From NCBI GenBank assembly GCA_035549875.1, contig DASZPV010000212.1:1-16015 (forward strand): a stretch of 16,015 nucleotides of DNA. Direction: 5' to 3'. Source of the stretch: JAKFWI01 sp035549875. Its GTDB lineage: Bacteria > Pseudomonadota > Alphaproteobacteria > Caulobacterales > Aquidulcibacteraceae. This document shows positions 7,369-14,132 of the stretch, in pieces. A program made the translations under genes and the position numbers. The notes under the pieces were generated by a model. It saw nothing but the letters and a program-made list of their open reading frames with translations. It had not been told where the DNA came from and made no database searches. How positions within the stretch are numbered: the first letter of the stretch is position 1; the number at the start of each line of letters is the position of its first letter.

Positions 7369-8306
7369 TGGCCGAGTCCGTCATCCTGTTTGGGGCGACT
7401 GATCTGACGCTGGCCGCGGCTGATGCGGTAAACGCGTCCGGTACGCGCGTCGCTGCGATCGTCTATGTGGGCCAGACATTTCCCATCTCCTACGCGCGGA
7501 GCGGCGTGCGTAACGTGCGTAGCGCGGACATACCCGGCTGGTGCGCGGCGAATGATGCGGAGGCGATCGCGTTTACCGACTTCAAGCAATTGGCGCAAAA
7601 CCTAGAAGGCCAAAAATACGGCGCAGGTGTCGTTGCCGGTTGGTATCACATGGTTCCACGCGGCTTTCGCGAGAAGACCGCGCCGCACTGGATCGGATTT
7701 CATGCCTCGCTCCTCCCGCAATTGCGCGGCGGCGCGCCGCTGAACTGGGCGATATTGCGCGGTCTTACGGAAACGGGCGTATCGATGTTTGCGTTGGGCG
7801 ACGGCGTCGATGATGGCGCTTTATACGATCAGATGAGTTTTCCGATCGGTCCGCGCGCGAATGTCGGCGAGTTGGTCGTCGCCGCACAGAACGCGACGAC
7901 GACCATGATCCGCCGCAGCTTGCCGGAAATCCTGGCGGGGCGGCTGCAAGGCAAGCCGCAGCAAGGCGAGGCGACATATGGGTTGCAGCGGACCCCCGAA
8001 GACGGCCGCATCGACTGGTCCTTGAGCGCCGAGGAGATCGACCGCCTGATACGCGCTGTCTGCAGGCCGTATCCAGGCGGGCTGACGCGCCTTGGCGAGC
8101 AGACCATCGCCATCCATCGCGCGACGCCGGCAAATGGTGTGTCGGCGATTTATGGCGCGCCGGGACAAATTGCGATGACGTCCGATGACAAGCGCCTGAT
8201 CATCGTGTGCGGCAAGGGCAGTCTTGTAGTGGAAGAAGCGGTGACCGATTCTGGCGCCGATGCGGTACCGCTTTTAGTTAAAGCGGCAAACCAGCGGCTC
8301 GCTTAG
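7368..8306 (+). CDS. Second formyltransferase-family protein, catalytic Asn replaced by Gly (312 aa)
   Basis: Same fold as the previous formyltransferase but clearly diverged. The core reads 'IGFHASLLPQLRGGAPLNWA': H112 and the SLLP/RGGAP loop are kept, but G110 stands where Fmt/ArnA have the catalytic Asn. The Asp is present (D148 in 'GVDDGALY'). The C-terminal domain is also present ('RTPEDGRIDW..SAEEIDRLIRAVCRPYPGG'). It may formylate a second sugar, use a modified mechanism, or be inactive; I have a memory of GFH-type relatives in other glycan loci, so it may be a subgroup trait. ATG 7368 is preferred; GTG 7365, one codon earlier, is also possible. No strong ribosome binding site is seen, which fits coupling to the frame ending at 7368. 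It converges with the minus-strand 2-epimerase with 4 bp between stops. Confidence 0.82.
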   Translation: MAESVILFGATDLTLAAADAVNASGTRVAAIVYVGQTFPISYARSGVRNVRSADIPGWCAANDAEAIAFTDFKQLAQNLEGQKYGAGVVAGWYHMVPRGFREKTAPHWIGFHASLLPQLRGGAPLNWAILRGLTETGVSMFALGDGVDDGALYDQMSFPIGPRANVGELVVAAQNATTTMIRRSLPEILAGRLQGKPQQGEATYGLQRTPEDGRIDWSLSAEEIDRLIRAVCRPYPGGLTRLGEQTIAIHRATPANGVSAIYGAPGQIAMTSDDKRLIIVCGKGSLVVEEAVTDSGADAVPLLVKAANQRLA

Positions 8307-8310
8307 CCGA

Positions 8311-9354
8311 TCACAGCAGCGGTCTTATCACCGCCGCGGTTTTCGCCGCCGCTTCGCCCGCGCCGTAATCGGTGATGTCTCGGCGCGGGGTGACGTAATC
8401 GGCAGCGGTCCAGAGCTTGTTCCAGCCGGCCTCGATAGTCTCCACCCATTCGGTTTCCTCGCGCAGCGTGATGCACGGCTTGCGGTGGAAATAGGCTTCC
8501 TTTTGCAGGCCGCCTGAATCGGTCAACACAAGGTCGCAATCGGCCAGCAGCCGATGCAGGTCGAAATAGCCGAGCGGGTCGGTGAGCATCAGCCTGTCGA
8601 GCTTGCGGCCGGAAGCGGCCAGTACTTTACGTGTGCGCGGGTGAACCGGAAATACGATGATCCGGTCGCGCGCGTGGCCTTCGAGGAAATCCAGCAACGC
8701 ATTAAGGCGGGCCGGATCGTCTGTGTTCTCGGCGCGGTGCAGCGTGCAGACCGCAAAACGCTTGCCCTTGAGGCCGAGCGCATCAATGACGGTCGAGGAG
8801 CGCTTTGCGCGCTCGATGGCAAACAAGGTGGCGTCGAACATCACGTCGCCGATGTGATGGACGCCCTTGGTTATGCCTTCGCGCTTCAGGTTTTCGATCG
8901 CCGCCTGCGTCGGGCACAGCAGCAGAGTCGAAAGGTGGTCGGTGACGACGCGGTTGATCTCTTCCGGCATGCGCCTGTTGAACGAGCGCAGGCCGGATTC
9001 GGAATGCACGATCGGGACGTGCAGCTTGGCGGCGGCCAGCGCGCCGGCGAGCGTGGAATTGGTGTCGCCATAGACCAGCACGACGGCCGGCTTTTCGGCG
9101 ATGAACGCTTCTTCGAGCTTGGCCAGCATCGCGCCGGTCATCGCCCCGTGCAGACCGCCGCCGACGCCCAGGTGCAGCTTCGGTGCAGGAATTTCCAGCT
9201 CTTCGAAGAAGATGTCAGACATGTTGGCGTCGTAGTGCTGGCCGGTGTGGATCAGCACTTCATCGACGCCGGCTTCCCGAAACGCCCGGCTGACGGCGGC
9301 GGCTTTGACGAATTGCGGGCGCGCGCCGACGACGGTGGCGACCTTGCCAGTCAC
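8311..9354 (-). CDS. UDP-N-acetylglucosamine 2-epimerase family, WecB type (347 aa)
   Basis: Non-hydrolysing enzymes of this family invert C2 of UDP-HexNAc or of UDP-diacetamido-uronates (WecB and WbpI/WbmI types). The chosen GTG (9354-9352) gives 'VTGKVATVVGARPQFVKAAA', the canonical N-terminus; the longer frame upstream has no family match. Expected active-site residues are visible: D97 in 'YGDTNSTLAG', E119 in 'HSESGLRS', E131/E132 in 'MPEEINR' and H206 in 'TLHRAEN', plus 'TDSGGLQKEA' and 'LREETEWVET' for UDP binding. Length is close to the usual 350-380 aa. The GTG overlaps the stop of the upstream SDR by four bases (GTGA), with GGAA six bases before it. It is the last gene of the minus-strand operon. 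In this context a diaminouronate 2-epimerase is as likely as ManNAc formation. Confidence 0.93.
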   Translation of the reverse strand: MTGKVATVVGARPQFVKAAAVSRAFREAGVDEVLIHTGQHYDANMSDIFFEELEIPAPKLHLGVGGGLHGAMTGAMLAKLEEAFIAEKPAVVLVYGDTNSTLAGALAAAKLHVPIVHSESGLRSFNRRMPEEINRVVTDHLSTLLLCPTQAAIENLKREGITKGVHHIGDVMFDATLFAIERAKRSSTVIDALGLKGKRFAVCTLHRAENTDDPARLNALLDFLEGHARDRIIVFPVHPRTRKVLAASGRKLDRLMLTDPLGYFDLHRLLADCDLVLTDSGGLQKEAYFHRKPCITLREETEWVETIEAGWNKLWTAADYVTPRRDITDYGAGEAAAKTAAVIRPLL

Positions 9355-10415
9355 AAATATTTCCGTACTTCCGGCACAAAGCGCTGGTGCTGGGCCATGC
9401 AGCGCTTGATCGTCGGCAGGTTTTCTTTCGTCCACGCCACGGTGCGCTCAAGGCCCTGGCGGATGTCGACCTTCGCCTCGAAGCCGAGCTTTTCTTTGGC
9501 CTTGGCCGGATCGCCGAAGCGCTTGCCTGACGTATCCCAGTCGCGCTTGGGTTTGAGATCGTAGGGCGTCTTGTTGCCGGTGAGCTGGTTGATCAGGCCG
9601 GCAAGCTCCAGGATCGTCGTCTCGGCGCCGGAGGCCAGGTTGTAGACTTCGCCCGGCTCGCCGTTCACCCCCGCGGCGATCAGGCCGCGGGCCATATCCT
9701 CCACGAAGATGAAATCGCGGCTGGCGTCGCCTCCATTGTCGAGCGGCAGCGCTTCGCGGTGCATGGCGCGGAAGATGAATGTCGGCGTGACGTTGCGCCA
9801 TACTGTATGCACCGTGCCGCGCCAGCGGCCGGCGCCGAGGATTTCGCCCGGGCCATATACGTTCTGGAAGCGCGCCTTCACGAACGGCAGCTTGTAGCGC
9901 GTGAAATAATAATTGCCGTAGAATTCGCCTATCAGCTTCGAGATCGAATACGGGCTGTCGTGATAGAGCGAAACTGGGGCGTCTTCCTTCGTCGCCGCCG
10001 CTTCGTCGAACGTCTTCAGCGCGACGGCGCAGCCGGCGGCGGCGTAAACCACCTTCTTCAGGCTTTTTATGTCCTTCAGCCGCTCGAACAGCCTGAGGCT
10101 GGTCAGCGTGTTGTTGTCGTGGTCGCCGATCGGATCGGCGATCGAGGATTGGTTGCCGTGGAAGCAGGCGAGGTGCCAGGCGAAGTCGAGATCGGCCGGG
10201 AGATTATGCAGTACGGAATCATCGGTAATCGTACGCGGAATCATTTCCACGCGTGGATCGTCCGGCACGTTGACCATGTCGGAGGAGAGCAGATTATCGA
10301 CGATGATCAGCTTCTTCACGTCATGCGTGAGCAATTGCTTGACCAGATTGGAGCCGACAAAGCCGGCGCCGCCGACTACGAGAATATTCGCGCCGTTGAG
10401 CTTGGCTTCGCTCAC
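9351..10415 (-). CDS. Extended SDR, NAD-dependent sugar-nucleotide epimerase/dehydratase with altered catalytic Ser/Thr site (354 aa)
   Basis: Rossmann-type sugar-nucleotide enzyme. GTG 10415 is chosen because GAGGTGA (10426-10420) precedes it by seven bases and because 'ANILVVGGAGFVGSNL' (Gly motif, residues 15-21) then starts at the usual position; an earlier in-frame ATG at 10451 would lie inside the previous gene. The pair Y156-xxx-K160 is present in 'SPYSISK'. 'QNVYGPGE', 'RDFIFVEDMARG' and 'VYNLASG' complete the family signature. The catalytic Ser/Thr segment reads 'VVYAAAGCAV' (residues 122-131) instead of the usual SSS/SSA, so the third catalytic residue is Ala, Gly or Cys. WbmF-like SDRs of O-antigen loci are the nearest I can name. 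Overlaps the upstream gene region closely and the 2-epimerase by 4 nt, so the three genes are coupled. Confidence 0.88.
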   Translation of the reverse strand: MSEAKLNGANILVVGGAGFVGSNLVKQLLTHDVKKLIIVDNLLSSDMVNVPDDPRVEMIPRTITDDSVLHNLPADLDFAWHLACFHGNQSSIADPIGDHDNNTLTSLRLFERLKDIKSLKKVVYAAAGCAVALKTFDEAAATKEDAPVSLYHDSPYSISKLIGEFYGNYYFTRYKLPFVKARFQNVYGPGEILGAGRWRGTVHTVWRNVTPTFIFRAMHREALPLDNGGDASRDFIFVEDMARGLIAAGVNGEPGEVYNLASGAETTILELAGLINQLTGNKTPYDLKPKRDWDTSGKRFGDPAKAKEKLGFEAKVDIRQGLERTVAWTKENLPTIKRCMAQHQRFVPEVRKYL

Positions 10416-10419
10416 GATC

Positions 10420-10426
10420 TCACCTC
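10420..10426 (-). promoter_or_regulatory. Strong ribosome binding site overlapping the upstream stop codon
   Basis: On the minus strand GAGGTGA contains the TGA of the upstream SDR gene and sits seven bases (from GAGG) before GTG 10415. This fixes the start of the downstream SDR and suggests translation is coupled. Confidence 0.7.
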
Positions 10427-11349
10427 GGCTTTTTGACGTGGCTGTATACATCCTTGACGCCGTTCACGTCGTACCATGCGAGCATGTTGCGCAGGCTGGC
10501 GGCGAACGAGACTTTCGCACGCCAGCCGAACGCCTTTTCCGTTTCGCTGGGATCGAGCACGACGACGGGCACGTCGTCATCGCCAGGCGGCACGATCGGC
10601 GGCGGCTCGGAGGGCGCAATGCCGAGGATCGCCGAGACCTGATCGAATACGTCCTTGATGGTGTGGCCCTGACCGGTTGAGCCGTTGAACACGCCGCGCG
10701 GCGCGTCTTCCTTCACCGCCAGGTCGAGCAGCGAAAAGAAATCTTCCATATCCAGGAAGTCTCGCGTCGTGGCCGAGCAAAAGCAGGCTTTGCCGGCCTT
10801 GAGGCGCGTGTAGAAGGTCGGGATTGGTCCGATTGAGAGGCGAGGTCCGGTGATGTTGCCCAGCCGCAGACTGATTGCATTAAGGCCGCTGTTCAGCACG
10901 ACCTGTTCGCCCGCGGTCTTGGAAACGCCGTAGCTGGTGAACGGCCGCGTCGGCGCCGTTACCGGGATGGGCGTTGTGTCCGGGCGGCCATAGCAGAGCG
11001 CGGTCTGGAAATTCACCAGACGCTTGGCGCCGGTGCGGCGGGCGGCTTCCACCACGTTCACCGAGCCAATGGCGTTGGCCGCCATATCGCTGCGCCAGTC
11101 ATCGGGATTCTTGTACGACGCAGCCGAGTGCAGCACGAGATCCGGCTTGAAGCGGTCGAACTGCGCATCGACAAGCGCTTTGTCGCCCACGTCGCCTTCG
11201 ACCACTTCCAGATTTTTCGCATCCGCCAGAGCCTCGCGGCGCGAGGTGGCGAAATTGTCGATGACCAGGAAATCGTCGCCGCGGCCGATCCAGCGGTCGA
11301 TTATGTTGGCGCCGAGGCAGCCCGCTCCGCCCGTAATCAGGATGCGCAT
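10420..11349 (-). CDS. Extended SDR, WbmG/WbmH-like sugar-nucleotide epimerase (309 aa)
   Basis: NAD-binding 'ITGGAGCLGAN' (G7-G13), 'VIDNF' (Asp selecting NAD over NADP), 'LVLHSAASYKNPDDW', catalytic T116 in 'FQTALCYGRP', and Y140-xxx-K144 in 'SYGVSK'. The 'ASYKxPxDW' and 'FQTALCYG' strings are what I associate with the WbmG/WbmH subgroup of extended SDRs in Bordetella-type O-antigen loci; the expected reaction is epimerisation at C4 of a UDP-sugar or uronate. It begins at ATG 11349, four bases after the preceding gene's stop, with TGAGG close to the start. It shares both signature strings and gene length with the next SDR upstream (11354-12301), so the two are paralogues. Substrate not determinable from sequence alone. 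Confidence 0.88.
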   Translation of the reverse strand: MRILITGGAGCLGANIIDRWIGRGDDFLVIDNFATSRREALADAKNLEVVEGDVGDKALVDAQFDRFKPDLVLHSAASYKNPDDWRSDMAANAIGSVNVVEAARRTGAKRLVNFQTALCYGRPDTTPIPVTAPTRPFTSYGVSKTAGEQVVLNSGLNAISLRLGNITGPRLSIGPIPTFYTRLKAGKACFCSATTRDFLDMEDFFSLLDLAVKEDAPRGVFNGSTGQGHTIKDVFDQVSAILGIAPSEPPPIVPPGDDDVPVVVLDPSETEKAFGWRAKVSFAASLRNMLAWYDVNGVKDVYSHVKKPR

Positions 11350-11353
11350 GGCC

Positions 11354-12301
11354 TCACGACTTCTTTTTGTCGTCGAGCTTCAGATGTGTGTATTCGCCGA
11401 ACACGCCGTGCTTGCGGTAATAGTCGATTGCTTTCGGCATGAATTCCGACATCGGCGTAAAATCGACCTTGCCGAAATCGGCGAACGTGCGCGAGGGATC
11501 GAGCAGGATCGTGCGCGCGTCATCCGGACCCAGCGGCCGGATTTCGGGTTCCGGATAATCGTTGAGCTGCATGCCGGCGACGACCGCGTCATAGAGTTCC
11601 TTGATCGCGAAATCCTTCCCAGTGGAGAAATGGTACGCGCCATTGCCCTGGCCATCGACGGCCTTGATCACGGTGCGCGCCAGATCGCCTACATAGACGA
11701 AGTCTCGCCGGGCTTCCGTGACGAAGCACTTCTTCCCGTCGCGCAGGCGCGAGTAGAAGATCGGCAGCGGCCCGGATACGTTGCGCGGGCCGATCACGTT
11801 GGCGAGGCGGAAGGTGACGTAGTCGAGGCCGGAAATCTCGATGTAATCCTCGGCCGCGGTCTTGGAGATCGCATAGCTGGAATTGGCCGGAAATTTCGGG
11901 TGGCTGAGCGTAATGGGCTGTTCGAGCGGCTTTACGCCGTAGCAGAGCGCGGTCTGGAAATAGATGAAGCGTCCGATCTTGTTATCGACGGCGGCGCGAA
12001 CCAGATTAGCGCCGCCGACCACATTGGTCAGGGCGTCGGAATGCCAGTCGTTCGGGTCTTTGTAGGACGCGGCGGTGTGCACGACCACATCGGGCCTGAA
12101 CTCGGCAAACAGGCGATCGACCAGCGCCTTGTCGGCGATTGAGCCCTGCACATAGGTCAGACCCGCGGCCGTTTCGGGAAGGTGTTCCCGCCGGCCCGTG
12201 TCAAGATTGTCGATGGCGAGCACCTCATCGCCCCGCGCAAGCAAGAGTTCCGCCACATGCGAACCAACTTGGCCGCAGCCGCCCGTAATCAGAGCTTTCA
12301 T
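11354..12301 (-). CDS. Extended SDR, WbmG/WbmH-like sugar-nucleotide epimerase, first gene of minus operon (315 aa)
   Basis: 'ALITGGCGQVGSH' NAD-binding loop, 'AIDNLDTGRREHLP', 'VVHTAASYKDPNDW', T117 in 'YFQTALCYGV', Y143-xxx-K147 in 'SYAISK', then 'FRLANVIGPRNVSGPLP' and 'RRDFVYVGDLAR'. All core residues of an active extended SDR are present. It is closest in this window to the 309-aa SDR downstream, with which it probably forms a functional pair or successive epimerisation steps. The C-terminus is Lys/Asp rich ('KLDDKKKS'). ATG 12301 is the natural start; GGGG lies just before it and GAGGTGG about 13 bases before. It is first in the minus-strand operon and faces the GT4 gene across a 152-bp intergenic region. 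Confidence 0.88.
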   Translation of the reverse strand: MKALITGGCGQVGSHVAELLLARGDEVLAIDNLDTGRREHLPETAAGLTYVQGSIADKALVDRLFAEFRPDVVVHTAASYKDPNDWHSDALTNVVGGANLVRAAVDNKIGRFIYFQTALCYGVKPLEQPITLSHPKFPANSSYAISKTAAEDYIEISGLDYVTFRLANVIGPRNVSGPLPIFYSRLRDGKKCFVTEARRDFVYVGDLARTVIKAVDGQGNGAYHFSTGKDFAIKELYDAVVAGMQLNDYPEPEIRPLGPDDARTILLDPSRTFADFGKVDFTPMSEFMPKAIDYYRKHGVFGEYTHLKLDDKKKS

Positions 12302-12453
12302 TAACCCCGGTCCGCCACCTCAATGGAAGCCGCACCCCGTAGGGGTCCGCCCTGAAAAGTCAAGCCGATCCAGCTTTTGAGCAGGCTCACTTGCGTGGGG
12401 GGCGCTAACGCGTGTAAGGCCGCCGCCCGTTAGACTGATAACCGCGACCACGG
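12302..12453. promoter_or_regulatory. Divergent intergenic region, likely promoter region for both arms
   Basis: The only non-coding stretch from which the minus operon can be transcribed, and probably the plus-strand GT4 gene as well. On the minus strand TTGACT (12363-12358) is followed after 16 bases by TACGGG (12341-12336), a GC-rich -35/-10-like pair about 35 bases upstream of ATG 12301; this is a weak match. A short inverted repeat ACCCC-GTA-GGGGT (12334-12346) overlaps the putative -10. No convincing plus-strand promoter is seen. Confidence 0.35.
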
Positions 12454-14079
12454 ATGCTCGACGTGCAGGCCCAGACCAGTGGAGGCGGCGCGCCGGCGCG
12501 GACAGCGATTATCCTTGCCTATTCCGCGCTGGCCGACGATCCGCGCGTCCGCCGCATGGGCGACTATCTCCACGCGCACGGCTGGCGCGTGGTCGGGATC
12601 GGGCTGCCAGGCGCCAAATCGACGCCCCCTGAATGGACCATCCACGAAGCGTTATTTCCGGCGGTTGCGCCAGTCGCAGTGACCGCGCTGCCTGCGGCGG
12701 AAAAGCCGTCCGGCTTTCCGCCGCCGATCGATTCGCCTCTGCCGTTCCGGCGCAGCGTGGCGCGGAAGATCAGGTCGCTTATCGCAGTGTCGCTGGGCCC
12801 GCCGCCGCCGATCGGTCAGCGTGCTTCGTTCTTGCGCAGGGTGGCGCGGAAGGTCAGGTCGCTTTCGTCAGTCCCGCGCTATCTGATCCATGTTGTTGTC
12901 GCGCGCGCCCGTTCGGCCGCGCGCCTTGTGCGGCGCGCCGCCCACTATCTTGTGGCCTTGGCTGCCGCCGCGGCGGCAGCGTTGACTGCGCTCGCGCTCG
13001 CGCCGGTGCGGCCCGGCTGGACACGGGACCTTCTCTCCATCGCGCGAACGTTCGCTTCGCCGCGGAACAGTCGGCGCGCGCTGGATGAGTTCGTCTACCG
13101 CTGGCGGACGGCGCGAAGCCAGGGCGAGGGAGCCGAGCACGCTTTCTGGAGCCAGGCTGAAGCGCTGAACGCGATGCGCGGGGCGGCCGAAACATATGGG
13201 GTGAGCGGCCTCTGGATCGCCAATGATTGGCTGATGCTGCCAATCGCGGCGGCGGGCGTCGCTCGTTTCGGCGGCGCCTACGTCTACGATTCCCACGAGT
13301 TCGCGACCGAGGAATATGCCCAGCGGTTGGAATGGCGACTTTTTCAGCAGCCGCTCGTGCGTACGATCGAGCGTCGCTACATAGCCGCCGCCGCCGTTGT
13401 CACGTCGGTCTCGTCCGGCATCACCGAGGCGCTGGCGCGAACGTACAACCTGAAGGCGCCCACGGCCACTTTGCGTAATCTGCCGCGCTATCAGGAATTG
13501 GCGTTCCGAGTATGCGGCTCACCGATCCGCGTGCTCTATCATGGCGTCGTCGCTGAAGGCCGCGGGCTGGAAGAGACCATAGACGCCCTGCAGGCGTGCC
13601 GGGAGGAGTTCCACCTTACTATCCGGGGCCCGGGCCCGGCTACCTTTATCGAGGCGCTCGGCTCAAGGGCGCGGCGCCTGGGCCTGGAGGGGCGCGTGAC
13701 GATCGAACCGCCAATTCCGACGACCCAATTGATTGCGGCTGCGGCGGCCTACGACGTGGGGATGATGGCGCTGCCCGGCCATTCTGCGCATAACGCTTTC
13801 GCCCTGCCTAACAAGGTCTTCGAATATCTGATGGCGGGGCTGGCGATCTGCGTTTCCGATCTTCCGGCCATGGCTGCCGTAGTGGCCGAGACCGGCGCAG
13901 GCGTGCTGATCGCCGAAGTTGCGCCCGATGCAATCGCCAGGGCGATCAACGGGCTGGACCGTGACCGTATCAACGCGATGAAGATAAAGGCGCTCGTTGC
14001 CGCCCGACATCTGCATTTCGATGCAGATGCCGAGCCGGTGGCCAAGCTATATGAGTCTGCCCTGAAGGCGCGGGCCTAG
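12454..14079 (+). CDS. GT4-family glycosyltransferase with enlarged N-terminal domain (541 aa)
   Basis: GT-B fold retaining glycosyltransferase. The N-terminus has 'LADDPRVRRMGDYLHAHGW', typical of GT4 enzymes; the acceptor-domain motif 'YDSHEFATEEY' (D279) and the donor-domain strings 'RVLYHGVVAEGRGLEETI' and 'NKVFEYLMAG' (E457) are clear. In most relatives the DxHE motif lies near residue 90-130; here about 150 residues are inserted after the first beta-alpha units. The insert contains a 28-residue period duplication (residues 90-109 and 118-137, both with 'R.VARK.RSL'), many Arg/Pro, and an Ala/Leu hydrophobic stretch at 165-183 that could lie in or on the inner membrane. ATG 12454 has only a weak ribosome binding site. 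It is followed 53 nt later by the second amidotransferase. Confidence 0.85.
   Translation: MLDVQAQTSGGGAPARTAIILAYSALADDPRVRRMGDYLHAHGWRVVGIGLPGAKSTPPEWTIHEALFPAVAPVAVTALPAAEKPSGFPPPIDSPLPFRRSVARKIRSLIAVSLGPPPPIGQRASFLRRVARKVRSLSSVPRYLIHVVVARARSAARLVRRAAHYLVALAAAAAAALTALALAPVRPGWTRDLLSIARTFASPRNSRRALDEFVYRWRTARSQGEGAEHAFWSQAEALNAMRGAAETYGVSGLWIANDWLMLPIAAAGVARFGGAYVYDSHEFATEEYAQRLEWRLFQQPLVRTIERRYIAAAAVVTSVSSGITEALARTYNLKAPTATLRNLPRYQELAFRVCGSPIRVLYHGVVAEGRGLEETIDALQACREEFHLTIRGPGPATFIEALGSRARRLGLEGRVTIEPPIPTTQLIAAAAAYDVGMMALPGHSAHNAFALPNKVFEYLMAGLAICVSDLPAMAAVVAETGAGVLIAEVAPDAIARAINGLDRDRINAMKIKALVAARHLHFDADAEPVAKLYESALKARA
12721..12780 (+). repeat. Imperfect direct repeat within the GT4 gene, copy 1
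   Basis: 60-nt unit repeated at 12805-12864, offset 84 nt (28 codons, in frame). By hand alignment 48 of 60 positions match, with the last 31 bases differing at only two positions. Encodes the basic 'RSVARKIRSL' segment. Confidence 0.8.
12805..12864 (+). repeat. Imperfect direct repeat within the GT4 gene, copy 2
   Basis: Second copy of the 60-nt unit, encoding 'RRVARKVRSL'. The nucleotide as well as the protein similarity points to a fairly recent internal duplication. Confidence 0.8.
12961..12980. repeat. Perfect 20-bp palindrome in the poly-Ala codons of the GT4 gene
   Basis: GCTGCCGCCG followed by its exact reverse complement. It encodes the middle of the Ala-rich hydrophobic helix (residues 170-176), so simple Ala codon usage (GCC/GCG/GCA) may explain it. 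Confidence 0.6.
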
Positions 14080-14132
14080 CCACCCGCTGCCGGCATCCGC
14101 TATGTTGGCCGAGCGGGAAACAAGGACCTTAT

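Noticed and set aside
6273..8306. Housekeeping methionyl-tRNA formyltransferase (fmt)
   Set aside because: Two copies side by side in a glycan locus, no def gene adjacent, and motif variants unlike standard Fmt; sugar formyltransferases fit better.
9352..9435. Longer N-terminus of the 2-epimerase
   Set aside because: The additional 27 residues overlap the SDR C-terminus and are unlike the family, which begins just before the 'VVGARPQF' strand.
8554..9564. Long open frame (336 codons) on the plus strand opposite the 2-epimerase
   Set aside because: It mirrors the coding strand of the WecB-type gene and the end of an SDR gene; the translation has no family motifs. Antisense frames stay open by chance in GC-rich DNA.
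11024..12142. Plus-strand frame of 372 codons opposite two SDR genes
   Set aside because: Antisense shadow: it crosses the boundary of two well-supported genes and has no recognisable domain.
13624..13640. GC-rich palindromic run in the GT4 gene
   Set aside because: It encodes the conserved 'RGPGP' turn of the donor domain; codon usage of Gly and Pro explains it.
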